Positions 16,589-24,038 are shown, numbered from the stretch's first letter. The stretch is 36,599 nucleotides of DNA from Nonomuraea basaltis (GCF_005893125.1 NZ_VCJS01000123.1:1-36599); one strand, 5' to 3'. Numbers and translations are program-made. The notes: generated by a model from the letters alone, not told the origin.

Positions 16589-16909
16589 TCAGTCCTCCGT
16601 GGCCGCTCGGACGGTGCGGCGCTGGCCGGTGACCTTCGAGGCCGCAAGGCGTCCGGCCTTGGCGGTACCGGTCAGGGAGTCGCCGGTGACCGTCACGGCA
16701 AAGGCCAGGTTCAGCCGCATGGGCTTGGTGATGGCCTGCTTCCAGGTGAGCCGGTCGCCGTCGAGGGCGACGTCGCTGAGCGGGACTTCCTCTCCCGCCC
16801 CGCGGGCGGCTCCGGTCAGGACACCGTCCTGGTGGAGGAGTTCGACCACAGCCTTGATCTTGCCGATGGGGGTGGAGATGGACAGGTCCCAGGTGCCTTC
16901 GACGGACAT
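16589..16909 (-). CDS. Small conserved protein of unknown function
   Basis: The 106-aa protein starts MSVEGTWDLSISTPIGKIKA and is rich in alternating strands with glycine turns (LTGAARGAGEEVPLSDVALD, VTGDSLTGTAKAG). It looks like a small beta-barrel, lipocalin- or calycin-like, binding protein. It has no signal peptide or membrane segment. GGAAG precedes the ATG. It lies between the DJ-1/PfpI gene (56 bp upstream) and the truncated membrane gene (2 bp downstream), in one operon. The function is not known to me; the fold is inference. Confidence 0.75.
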   Translation of the reverse strand: MSVEGTWDLSISTPIGKIKAVVELLHQDGVLTGAARGAGEEVPLSDVALDGDRLTWKQAITKPMRLNLAFAVTVTGDSLTGTAKAGRLAASKVTGQRRTVRAATED

Positions 16910-16965
16910 GCTGTTGTTCTTCCTAGTGGTGCGGTGCGAGCAGAGGCGCGGGGCAAGGCGCGTGG

Positions 16966-17655
16966 TCAGACGCCGGCGGGCGCCGGGCCCCGATTGCACC
17001 AGACGGTGCCGCGGCGCTCGTGGGCGAACAGCTCTTCGACGGCGTGAGCAATCTGGGGGCCCACCTCGCGCTCCAGCAGGTACAGGCCGAGGTCGAGTCC
17101 GGAGGTGACGCCGGCGCCGGTGACGAGGTCGCCGTCGTCGACGACGCGGGCGCTCACCGCGTGGACGCCGGTGGCATCGAGCATGTCCAGGCCCATGTGG
17201 TGGGTGGTGGCATGGCGACCCTCCAGCAGGCCGGCCATGGCCAGGACGAGCGAGCCGCCGCACACCGCGCCGACCGTCACCTGCGGATTCTCCATCGCCG
17301 CCGTCAACATCGTGGGCAGCTCGGTGGTCAGAGTGCGGCCCAGCAACACGGGGATGAATTCGTCCTGCTGCCACGCCCCGGCGCCCGCGTCATGGTCAGG
17401 GACTTCGCCGGGCTCACCGACGCGGCCCGAGGCGCCGGGAACCAGAATCAGGCCCGCACGCCCGGGGTCGAGCGCGGCAGTGGCACGCAGAACCAGTCCC
17501 CCGGTGCCGCTGACCACCTCGCGCGGCCCTTCGGCGGAGACCAGTTCCACGCTCACCGCACCGCCGGAGGCGGTGCCGCCGGCGTACAGCACCTCGTAGG
17601 GGGCGATGACATCGAGGGGATCGAAGCCATCGAACAGGACGATCTGGGCGTGCAT
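16966..17655 (-). CDS. DJ-1/PfpI family protein (GATase1-like)
   Basis: The 229-aa protein begins MHAQIVLFDGFDPLDVIAPY and has the nucleophile elbow VGAVCGGSLVLAMAGLL with Cys132, then RHATTHH, as in DJ-1/PfpI proteins related to isonitrile hydratase and glyoxalase III-like enzymes. There is no helix-turn-helix domain, so it is an enzyme-type member. GAAGGAA lies before the ATG. It is divergent from a GlxA-type regulator whose sensor domain has the same fold, a recurrent pairing in actinobacteria. The substrate is unknown; aldehyde or isonitrile detoxification is the usual suggestion for the family. Confidence 0.88.
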   Translation of the reverse strand: MHAQIVLFDGFDPLDVIAPYEVLYAGGTASGGAVSVELVSAEGPREVVSGTGGLVLRATAALDPGRAGLILVPGASGRVGEPGEVPDHDAGAGAWQQDEFIPVLLGRTLTTELPTMLTAAMENPQVTVGAVCGGSLVLAMAGLLEGRHATTHHMGLDMLDATGVHAVSARVVDDGDLVTGAGVTSGLDLGLYLLEREVGPQIAHAVEELFAHERRGTVWCNRGPAPAGV

Positions 17656-17810
17656 GGAGGGTTCCTTCGGGTGCGGCAGGTCCGGTCTGCGCCGGGGTCG
17701 CTCCCGACGCTAACTGGCTGGCGACCCCGCTCCCAGCGGCATTAGTGACACTCTCCAACGGAATATCGCCATGGCTTCGTGGAGAGGCTCTGAGCTGGTC
17801 AAAGCAGAGA

Positions 17811-17826
17811 TCTCAGGGTGCTGAGA
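17811..17826. repeat. Short hairpin TCTCAG-GGTG-CTGAGA
   Basis: A perfect 6-bp inverted repeat with a four-base loop lies 38 bp upstream of the GlxA-type gene, preceded by GAGAGGCTCTGAGCTGG (17781-17797). The combination resembles an insertion-sequence end or an operator; I cannot decide between them from sequence alone. Confidence 0.3.
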
Positions 17827-17852
17827 ACCACGTAGGCCACCCTGCGCGCGAG

Positions 17853-17858
17853 TATTTT
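17853..17858 (+). promoter_or_regulatory. -10 box TATTTT, probably giving a leaderless transcript
   Basis: TATTTT ends seven bases before the ATG at 17865, and no Shine-Dalgarno sequence exists between them. A transcript starting at the usual distance would begin at or next to the A of the start codon. Leaderless genes are frequent in actinobacteria. Confidence 0.45.
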
Positions 17859-17864
17859 CTAGCC

Positions 17865-18803
17865 ATGCATACCGTCGCCGTCCTCGCGCTGGACCGGGTG
17901 ATCCCGTTCGACCTGTCCACCCCGATCGAGGTCTTCACCCGCACCCGCCTCCCGGACGGCCGCCCCGGCTACCGGATCCGCGTGTGCGCGGAGAACCCGG
18001 AGATCGACGCGGGTGCCTTCACCCTGCGCGCGCCTTGGGGGCTGGAGGGGCTCAAAGGCGCGGACACGATCATCGTGGCCGGTACCGCCGCCCCTGGGGC
18101 CCCGCTCGCTCCCGCCGTCCGCCACGCGCTGCGAGCAGCCGCCGAGGACGGCACCCGCATCGCCTCCATCTGTTCGGGCACCTTCACCCTGGCCGCCACC
18201 GGGCTCCTCGACGGCCTGCGGGCCACCACCCACTGGATCGCGGCCGGCCTCCTGGCCACCGCCCACCCGGACATCGAGGTCGACCCGGACGTCCTGTACG
18301 TCGACAACGGCCAGATCCTCACCTCGGCCGGCGCCGCCGCTGGCCTGGACCTGTGCCTGCACATGATCCGGCGCGACTACGGCTCGGCCGTCGCCGCCGA
18401 CGCCGCCCGGCTGTCCGTCATGCCCCTGGAACGCGAGGGCGGACAAGCACAGTTCATCGTCCACAACTACGCGCCCACCCCGCAGGGCTCTGCCCTAGAA
18501 CCCCTGCTCACCTGGCTGCAGGACAACCTGGGCTCCGACCTCACCCTCGCCGACATCGCCGCCCACGCCGGAACCAGCACCCGGACCCTGATACGCCGCT
18601 TCCGCGAACAGACCGGCACCACCCCGCTCCAATGGCTCCACCGCGCCCGCATCCGCCAGGCCCAACATCTCCTGGAGACCACACGCCAATCCGTCGAACG
18701 CATCGGCGCTCAGGTCGGCTTCGGCTCACCCACCGCCTTCCGCGACCGCTTCAAGCGCACCACCGGCGTCAGTCCCCACACCTACCGCCGCGCCTTCAGC
18801 TGA
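17865..18803 (+). CDS. GlxA-type AraC family regulator with DJ-1/PfpI sensor domain
   Basis: The 312-aa protein has an N-terminal DJ-1/PfpI (GATase1-like) domain from MHTVAVLALDRVIPFDLSTP, with the elbow ASICSGTFTLAATGLLDG (Cys103) and TSAGAAAGLDL. Two AraC helix-turn-helix motifs follow at the C-terminus (LADIAAHAGTSTRTLIRRF and VERIGAQVGFGSPTAFRDRF). The start at 17865 fits the family; an upstream in-frame ATG at 17745 only adds non-coding-like residues. It faces the DJ-1/PfpI operon and is its likely regulator. Confidence 0.93.
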   Translation: MHTVAVLALDRVIPFDLSTPIEVFTRTRLPDGRPGYRIRVCAENPEIDAGAFTLRAPWGLEGLKGADTIIVAGTAAPGAPLAPAVRHALRAAAEDGTRIASICSGTFTLAATGLLDGLRATTHWIAAGLLATAHPDIEVDPDVLYVDNGQILTSAGAAAGLDLCLHMIRRDYGSAVAADAARLSVMPLEREGGQAQFIVHNYAPTPQGSALEPLLTWLQDNLGSDLTLADIAAHAGTSTRTLIRRFREQTGTTPLQWLHRARIRQAQHLLETTRQSVERIGAQVGFGSPTAFRDRFKRTTGVSPHTYRRAFS

Positions 18804-18828
18804 CATCCTGCGCATCAGCCCACCCGAC

Positions 18829-19113
18829 ATGCTGAACGAGGCTGCCCGTGTCGAGTCGCTGGACATGTTGTCCCCGTTCCGGACCCGCCACGCCACACGC
18901 GCGGCCGTCGTCCCGCTCAACAGTCTCCTCCAGACGAATCCACGAGTGCCCCGCGTCTCCCTGGCCGGCTTCTCCTACGGCGGCTACATGTCGCTGGTGC
19001 AGGCGGCACGCACGGCCATCTCCGGCACTTATCTGTACGAGAGCGCGCAGCCCGCGATGGTCCCGCTGACCGACGAGAGCCGGGCGAAAGTCTCCCGCCC
19101 GGCCGGCCCTTGA
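18829..19113 (+). pseudogene. Possible alpha/beta-hydrolase fragment with GxSxGG elbow
   Basis: A 94-aa open frame carries VSLAGFSYGGYMSLVQA, which has the strand-elbow-helix shape of the alpha/beta-hydrolase nucleophile (GFSYGG, prolyl-oligopeptidase style). No ribosome-binding site is evident, and the remaining fold (acid and His) is absent. The minus strand of the same DNA is also open over most of its length. Either this is a fragment of a larger hydrolase gene or the resemblance is accidental. Confidence 0.3.
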
Positions 19114-19200
19114 TCCGTTGAGCAGGTGCCCCGGCAGGACGTTGTGCAATCCCACAGCGCCGAACAACAGCATCCCGATCACGTGGGCAGACCGGCGCAT
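19110..19200 (-). pseudogene. Start of a small membrane protein, fused out into unrelated sequence
   Basis: ATG at 19200 has a strong GGAGG five bases upstream and gives MRRSAHVIGMLLFGAVGLHN, then VLPGHLLNG, a convincing first membrane helix. After about 30 residues the frame stays open to 18796 but becomes Arg/Gly/Asp-rich without membrane character, as if the true gene were deleted from there. Its ribosome-binding site lies within 12 bp of an ATG (19212) of the divergent AraC-type gene. Confidence 0.45.
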
Positions 19201-19250
19201 CGTATCCTCCAATGAACGTTTCCGATCCGGCAAGCGTGCAGGGGGCGCCG

Positions 19251-20093
19251 ATGTCAGTGCTTCCATGGAGCCGTCGCACTGCGGCCACCACGAAGGTTCC
19301 GCCCGCGCCGGTGATCGGAGCGGCGGTGTGGCTGTGGCCGGGCGGTGCTCTGTACGCGGGGCCGTCGCTACGGCTCGGGCCGCACTCCGGCGCGGTGTCG
19401 TGCCTTGCCGTGGGTGTGGACGCGCCCTTCGTCGTCCAACGTGCGCCCGCTGGCGCATTGCCGGCGCGGACCGCTCTCATCGCGCCACGGGTGCGAAACC
19501 ACATCACCGCGGGTGGCGACCGTATGGTGTTCCTCTATCTCGAACCGGGTTCGGCCTCGGACGCGGCGTGCCGCGTCAGGTTCACCGCAGGCGACCGGGA
19601 TGTCCTGGTCCGGCATGAGGCCGAGGCCGCCATCCTGACTCAAGCGGCGCGACTTTCCGTGCACAGCCCCACGGAGCAGATCACCACGTGGATCGCCGAA
19701 GCGACCGGCTACGACGCGACGTCGTTCACCGACCCGCGGGTCGGCGTCGCCATCCGGCGCCTGCTCGGTGCCGACCAGCCGTTGCCGGCCGTCTTTCTGG
19801 CCGAAGAGCTGGGGCTGTCGGAGTCCCGCTTCCTGCGGCTGTTCAGGGACAATACCGGCACCTCCTATCGGCGGTTCCGCTTGTGGGCGCAAATGCACCG
19901 AGCCGCCCGGGCACTGGCCGCAGGGCACAACCTCACCCGGGCCGCGGCAGACGGCTACTTCGCCAGTCCGTCCCATTTCAGCACCGCATTCCATGCCATG
20001 TTCGGTCTTACCCCGAGCGCCTTGCTCTCCCGTGGCCTGACGATCCGGTGTCTGGATCCCGGACCGACAGACGCACCAAGGAAGAGCGGCTGA
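19251..20093 (+). CDS. AraC family transcriptional regulator
   Basis: This 280-aa regulator has an N-terminal cupin-like beta domain (GGALYAGPSLRLGPHSGAV...) and a C-terminal AraC DNA-binding domain. The first motif is VFLAEELGLSESRFLRLF and the second AAADGYFASPSHFSTAFHAM, ending GLTPSALLSRG. The ATG at 19251 is preferred because AGGGGG lies five bases upstream. The in-frame ATG at 19212 has no ribosome-binding site, since the bases before it belong to the divergent gene's own leader. The target is not evident; the small membrane protein downstream is convergent. Confidence 0.88.
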   Translation: MSVLPWSRRTAATTKVPPAPVIGAAVWLWPGGALYAGPSLRLGPHSGAVSCLAVGVDAPFVVQRAPAGALPARTALIAPRVRNHITAGGDRMVFLYLEPGSASDAACRVRFTAGDRDVLVRHEAEAAILTQAARLSVHSPTEQITTWIAEATGYDATSFTDPRVGVAIRRLLGADQPLPAVFLAEELGLSESRFLRLFRDNTGTSYRRFRLWAQMHRAARALAAGHNLTRAAADGYFASPSHFSTAFHAMFGLTPSALLSRGLTIRCLDPGPTDAPRKSG

Positions 20094-20134
20094 CCGGCAC
20101 CGACACGTCCAGATCAATCGCCTCCAGGCACCGT

Positions 20135-20506
20135 CTACCAGCCGCCGGTGGCCAGCAGCGCGCCGCCGCCAACGATCTCCACCCAGAAGTACAGCCAAGA
20201 CGGATAGAACGCCGAAGGCCGCTCGACCGCCCGCGCCACCAGCCGTCCGAAGGCCATTCCCCAAAGGGACACGGCGATGGCGGTGACGACGCCCCGCCGG
20301 ATCCCGCCCGCATCGGCCGCCGCCACCATCAGCAACCCGGCGACGGCCACACCGTAACCTCCATACACGGCGCGGATCTCGGTCCGCGCCTCGACCGAGT
20401 CGGCGATGATCCGGAAAGGCCTGATCAGTGCGGCGGGTGCGACGAGACCGTACACGCCCATTCCGAGGAAGAAGGCCGCCACCACAGCAATCACGGCAGC
20501 CGTCAT
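20135..20506 (-). CDS. Four-helix membrane protein, DUF4345-like
   Basis: The 123-aa protein begins MTAAVIAVVAAFFLGMGVYG and has about four membrane helices, with an invariant-looking loop SVEARTEIRAVYGGYG between the first two, as in DUF4345 and related small membrane proteins. The start at 20506 is set by GGGAGGA six bases upstream; eight residues further out there is another Met. It ends 42 bp from the convergent AraC gene. Its function is unknown. Confidence 0.75.
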   Translation of the reverse strand: MTAAVIAVVAAFFLGMGVYGLVAPAALIRPFRIIADSVEARTEIRAVYGGYGVAVAGLLMVAAADAGGIRRGVVTAIAVSLWGMAFGRLVARAVERPSAFYPSWLYFWVEIVGGGALLATGGW

Positions 20507-20750
20507 AGGAGTCCTCCCTGAGTGTGGCAACAGTGTGTTCAGAACGAGGATGGCGCGGGACGTCGCACGCGGCTTTCACGAACCTGCCATGACGGCCCTC
20601 CACTCGGTTCGTGCGATGTCCGGCCGCGACCGCGCGCTCGCCAAGCGCGATAAGCCCCGGCGTGTCCCGAGGTGGTCGGCGGCGATTTCGAGTGGCGGCG
20701 CGCCGTTTCCACAAGAGGTCCAGGCCGTGACGGATGGTGATGTCCGAGAA

Positions 20751-20782
20751 GGTGAGAGGGCCCGCATGCCGGCGCTCTCACC
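20751..20782 (-). terminator. Hairpin terminator of the amine oxidase gene
   Basis: GGTGAGAG (20751-20758) pairs with CTCTCACC (20775-20782), and an inner GGC/GCC pair strengthens the stem. It lies 15 bp past the stop of the leftward amine oxidase. The ~240 bp between it and the DUF4345-like gene show no gene I can support. Confidence 0.65.
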
Positions 20783-20796
20783 TTCACGCCCGGCGG

Positions 20797-22173
20797 TTAG
20801 GAGGTGGTGATCGTGGCCGCCGCGGCTTCGCCTGATCTGATGGCGCCCTCGATGTAGCCGTACCAGCGGGGGGCGGTCTCGGCCCCGGCCCAGTGGATGC
20901 GGCCTGCCGGGGGACGCAGTGCGTGGCCGTACTGGGTCCAGGCGCCGGGTGGGAAGACGGCGGAGTAGGCGCCGCGGGTGAACGGCTCGGCGCCCCAGTC
21001 CTGCTCGGCATAGGTGGCCGGGGATGCGGCCCGCGGGCCGAACAGCTCGGCCAGCTGGGCGAGGACCGCCGCCCGGCGCTCGTGTGCCGGTCGGGCGGTC
21101 ATGAACCGTGCCTCGGCTCCCTCAACGAAGCCGAGCAGGATGCCCGGCTCGCCCGGACGCGGGCTGCTGTCGAAGACCGCGCTGAGCGGCCCGCGCAGGC
21201 TGGTGGCCTGGCCGCTGAGCCCGGCCGAGCGCCAGAACGGCTCCGGATAGACGGCCATGCACTTGATCACGGTGCCCATGGGCAGCCGCTGGGTGAGCCC
21301 GTCGCGGGCTGCCGGCAGGGGCGGCTGGTAGGTGATGCGGCCGGACAGCGTGGGCGGGATCGCCACCACGACGTGCGCCGCCCGCCAGGTCCTATCCCCC
21401 GCGGCGACGTGTACGCCGTGCTCGTCCTGGACGATGCGGTCGACCGGGGTGCCGAGGTGGAGGTGGACGCGGTCACCGAGCCGGCGCGCCAGACGCACGG
21501 CCAGCTCGTGCGTCCCGCCGTCGAGGCGGTCCTGCTGCGCGCCGCCCTCGACGGCGATCACCTGCTGGAGGGTGCCCGCCGAGCGGGCGTAGAACAGCGC
21601 GTGCAGCAGGGACAGCTCGCTCGGCTGACAGGACCACACCGCCTGGCAGGCCATGGTGAACAGCCGCCGCCCGGCCCGGGTCCACGTGGTGCGGCGGATC
21701 CAGGTTTCGAGCGTCTGACCGTCCAGGGCGACCGCGCCGGGGCTTTGCCAGGGCGCGTCGGTGTCGATCCTTCGGGCGAGCCGTTCGAACCTGGCCTGGG
21801 CCTGGGCGGCGTCCAGCAAGGCGAGCGGACTCAGCCGCGGGATGGTACCCCGGTAGCGCCGTACTCGCCCGGCGGCGGTCTCCACCAAATGGTCTCCCTC
21901 GCCGTACGTCGGGAAGACGCTTACGCCGAGGTCGGCGGCGAGCGCGTACGCCCGGTCTTGCCCAGGACCGAGGAACTGCCCGCCCAGCTCGATGGTCTGG
22001 CCGTCGATCTCGACGCTGTAGGTGCGCCCGCCGACTCGGTCACGGGCTTCCAGTATCACGACGTCCAGACCGTGGCGGTGCAGGTCACGGGCGCAGGTCA
22101 GGCCCGCCAATCCAGCGCCAACAACGATCACGTCAGCCGAGGAGGCGGAAAGAGCGGAGGGGTGGTCGGACAT
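20797..22173 (-). CDS. Flavin monoamine oxidase family protein
   Basis: The 458-aa protein carries the N-terminal FAD dinucleotide fold VIVVGAGLAGLTCARDLHRH (about residues 15-34) and then LEARDRVGGRTYS. The C-terminal FAD motif is HWAGAETAPRWYGYIEGAI, as in monoamine, putrescine and tyramine oxidases. The length is normal and there is no signal peptide, so it is probably cytoplasmic. The ATG at 22173 follows GGAGAAAG; the longer open frame upstream is not coding-like. It oxidises a primary or secondary amine to an aldehyde with H2O2 release; the amine is not predictable. No neighbour is co-transcribed. Confidence 0.92.
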   Translation of the reverse strand: MSDHPSALSASSADVIVVGAGLAGLTCARDLHRHGLDVVILEARDRVGGRTYSVEIDGQTIELGGQFLGPGQDRAYALAADLGVSVFPTYGEGDHLVETAAGRVRRYRGTIPRLSPLALLDAAQAQARFERLARRIDTDAPWQSPGAVALDGQTLETWIRRTTWTRAGRRLFTMACQAVWSCQPSELSLLHALFYARSAGTLQQVIAVEGGAQQDRLDGGTHELAVRLARRLGDRVHLHLGTPVDRIVQDEHGVHVAAGDRTWRAAHVVVAIPPTLSGRITYQPPLPAARDGLTQRLPMGTVIKCMAVYPEPFWRSAGLSGQATSLRGPLSAVFDSSPRPGEPGILLGFVEGAEARFMTARPAHERRAAVLAQLAELFGPRAASPATYAEQDWGAEPFTRGAYSAVFPPGAWTQYGHALRPPAGRIHWAGAETAPRWYGYIEGAIRSGEAAAATITTS

Positions 22174-22393
22174 GTGCTTTCTCCGGTGGGTCGGGTCGTG
22201 CCCCGGACCACGCTCCGCCACCCGGCCGGGTGTGGACGCGTCCGTGGCACGACGGACACGCCAGCGCACCCACCGACCACCACGGCGCTGACCTGTATGA
22301 GATCAATCAACCCGGCCGATCTTACCCACGTCGGTCGCCGCTCGGCCCAACGATCAACATGCCCGGTGTGAAACCCTTGCGAAACCGTCCGTA

Positions 22394-22539
22394 GCATGGG
22401 CGCTGCCCAACCCCGAGCACTCGATCACCTCGATCGCCCGCCTGCTGGGGGACAGCCCGGCACGCTCTCCAACCACATCCCGGACCTGAACGAGTTGCGC
22501 CTCGGCCGGGCGTCGGCGCTGGAAACGGGCGGGCGGTGA
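22394..22539 (+). pseudogene. Serine recombinase C-terminal (helix-turn-helix) remnant
   Basis: One frame reads WALPNPEHSITSIARLLG. After a one-base shift near 22453 the other continues GTLSNHIPDLNELR to a TGA at 22537. Together they form the resolvase-type C-terminal DNA-binding motif (SIxxIARLLGVSxGTLYNHIPDL). The catalytic domain is missing and no terminal repeats were seen. Confidence 0.65.
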
Positions 22540-22548
22540 TCCGCACCC

Positions 22549-22578
22549 CGCCCAGGTCGGCGCCGCCCAGGTCGGCGC
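22549..22578. repeat. Perfect tandem duplication of a 15-mer
   Basis: CGCCCAGGTCGGCGC occurs twice head to tail. It lies just after the resolvase remnant and may be a replication slip or a trace of insertion. Confidence 0.7.
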
Positions 22579-22610
22579 CCGCCTACCGGGGCAGCTGGGA
22601 CCGTTCAGGC

Positions 22611-22646
22611 GGCGCGCCCGGACGCGATGGCGTTCCGGGCGCGTCC
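22611..22646 (-). terminator. Strong hairpin terminator
   Basis: GGCGCGCCCGGACGC pairs with GCG(T)TCCGGGCGCG around a GATG loop, leaving one bulged base in a ~13-bp GC stem. It lies 11 bp beyond the stop of the truncated membrane protein gene on the minus strand. Confidence 0.6.
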
Positions 22647-22656
22647 TGCCTATTGA

Positions 22657-23265
22657 TCAGCGGCGAGAAGCTCGAATCGTGATCCCTTCGACAATGGTGT
22701 GGATCATTGTCTTCCAGCTGGGTGTCACCCACGATCTGGCCGCGAACCCGGCGGCCGCCTCGACGACGGCTTGAACGACCGCGAGCACGGCTGCCACGAT
22801 GAGGCCCACATTGATCCAGCGCGCCACGTCCGACGGCCACCCGGCCGCGTCCACGAAGGCGGGGTTGAGCAACCGGTCGTCAGCCGCTACCCAGATCAGC
22901 ACGGTGGTGCTCGCGATGCTGAGCAGCACGGCGGTGATGGCGACGGGGACGCTCCAGTTGACGTAGCTCTTGGCGACGGTGACGCCGAGCCCGGCGATCG
23001 CAAGGCCAAGGAACACGTACACCACGCCGGTCTGCCACAGCCAGGGCGAGAGTATGCCGATGGGATTGCCGTTGGCGTCGGTCTGGGTGCTCACGACCGG
23101 CGAGAGCATCACGAACGTGGCCAGTAGGACCACTGCCACGACCTCGGCGATCACCGTGCCGTGGCGGGCGCGACGGCTGGGCGGCTGCGGGAGCGCGTCG
23201 GGGGTCCACTGCCGAGCCGGCACCGCTCGCAGGCTTGAGGTGCGTTCGATTGATCCGAGCCGCAA
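22657..23265 (-). pseudogene. HAAS/permease-prefix-type membrane protein lacking its N-terminal domain
   Basis: The open frame has no ATG (a TTG at 23265 is the only start) and opens ERTSSLRAVPARQWTPDALP, which in this family joins the 'permease prefix domain 1' (HAAS) region to the C-terminal membrane half. Four to five helices follow (VIAEVVAVVLLATFVML; GVVYVFLGLAIAGLGVTVA; AITAVLLSIASTTVLIWVAA; VGLIVAAVLAVVQAVVEAAA). The ~150-residue N-terminal part is replaced by the promoter of the MarR gene. Normally such proteins pair with a PadR-type regulator; none is present. Confidence 0.6.
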
Positions 23266-23278
23266 CTTATTTCAAATA

Positions 23279-23302
23279 ATACCGTATCGAATGAAAAGAT
23301 AC
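23279..23302. promoter_or_regulatory. MarR operator upstream of its own gene
   Basis: ATACCGTATCGAATGA (23279-23294) matches 15 of 16 bases of the site before the nitroreductase (26225-26240). It contains the dyad GTATC-N9-GATAC (23284-23302). The site covers the -35 region of the MarR promoter in a strikingly AT-rich patch. Confidence 0.6.
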
Positions 23303-23306
23303 CGGG

Positions 23307-23312
23307 TAAAAT
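23307..23312 (+). promoter_or_regulatory. -10 box TAAAAT of the MarR gene, leaderless start
   Basis: TAAAAT ends seven bases before the ATG at 23319 and there is no Shine-Dalgarno sequence, so the transcript should start at or next to the initiation codon. The operator dyad lies immediately upstream. Confidence 0.5.
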
Positions 23313-23318
23313 GCTCTC

Positions 23319-23804
23319 ATGACCGCCGACGTTCCTCAGAGAGCCACCGCTTCGCGTGCGACCGACCGCCCCGGCGATACCTCGCCTTTCGCTCTCGGAT
23401 TGCTGCTGCGTCAGGCGCACTGGCGCGCGGCCACGGTGATGACAGAGGCGCTCCGGCCGCTCGGCATCGAGTTGCGGCATTTTGCCGTGCTAATCGTGCT
23501 GGTCGACCGCGGGCCCACGGTGCAGCGGGACCTGGCGGCGGCGACGGGGTCGGACAAGGCGGGAATCATGCGGGTCGTGGACGACCTGGAGCGTAGAGGG
23601 TTGGCCGTACGCAAGACCGTTCCGGGAGACCGGCGGGTGCGGGCAGTGGAGATCACGCCCCAGGGCGTCGAGCTTTTCGATGCAGCCCACGTGGCAGCGG
23701 AGCCGCTGGCTGAGCGTTTGGTTGCGGAACTGGAGCCTGGCGAGCGTGAGCAGCTGAGGGATCTGTTGACCCGGTTCGCCTATCCCTCAGGCGGTGAGGC
23801 GTAA
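23319..23804 (+). CDS. MarR family transcriptional regulator
   Basis: The 161-aa winged-helix repressor shows recognition region QRDLAAATGSDKAGIMRVVD (about residues 70-89) and wing RKTVPGDRRVRAVEITPQG. Flanking dimer helices are LLLRQAHWRAATVMTEALRP and EPLAERLVAELEPGEREQLR. The ATG at 23319 directly follows a -10 box and an operator-like dyad, pointing to autorepression. The same operator core recurs before the nitroreductase at 26297, its probable target. The ligand is unknown; nitroaromatic or quinone compounds would fit the target. Confidence 0.92.
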   Translation: MTADVPQRATASRATDRPGDTSPFALGLLLRQAHWRAATVMTEALRPLGIELRHFAVLIVLVDRGPTVQRDLAAATGSDKAGIMRVVDDLERRGLAVRKTVPGDRRVRAVEITPQGVELFDAAHVAAEPLAERLVAELEPGEREQLRDLLTRFAYPSGGEA

Positions 23805-23878
23805 GCGTGCCCGCGGTGAGCCCAAACGCCGCAATACAAGATCAACAACGTTGCGGCTCGGGCGCGGCCTACGTGGCG

Positions 23879-24030
23879 TCAAGCCTTGGTGAGGTGGCGG
23901 TAGATGGTGGGGCGGGTGACGCCGAACTCGTCGGCGATCTGCTGGACGGTGTAGTCGCCGTAGTCGCCGGAGTCGTACATCTCCCGCGCGAGCCGGACCT
24001 GGCGGGGGCCGAGTGCCATCCACCAAAGCC
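23879..24030 (-). pseudogene. Serine recombinase C-terminal remnant
   Basis: The minus strand reads MALGPRQVRLAREMYDSGDY, then TVQQIADEFGVTRPTIYRHL and TKA before TGA, the C-terminal helix-turn-helix tail of Tn3-type resolvases. The tail is intact to its stop, while everything upstream has been replaced by the GlxA-type gene that ends at 24039. It differs in sequence from the remnant at 22394, so at least two different elements were lost here. Confidence 0.7.
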
Positions 24031-24038
24031 GATGTGCG

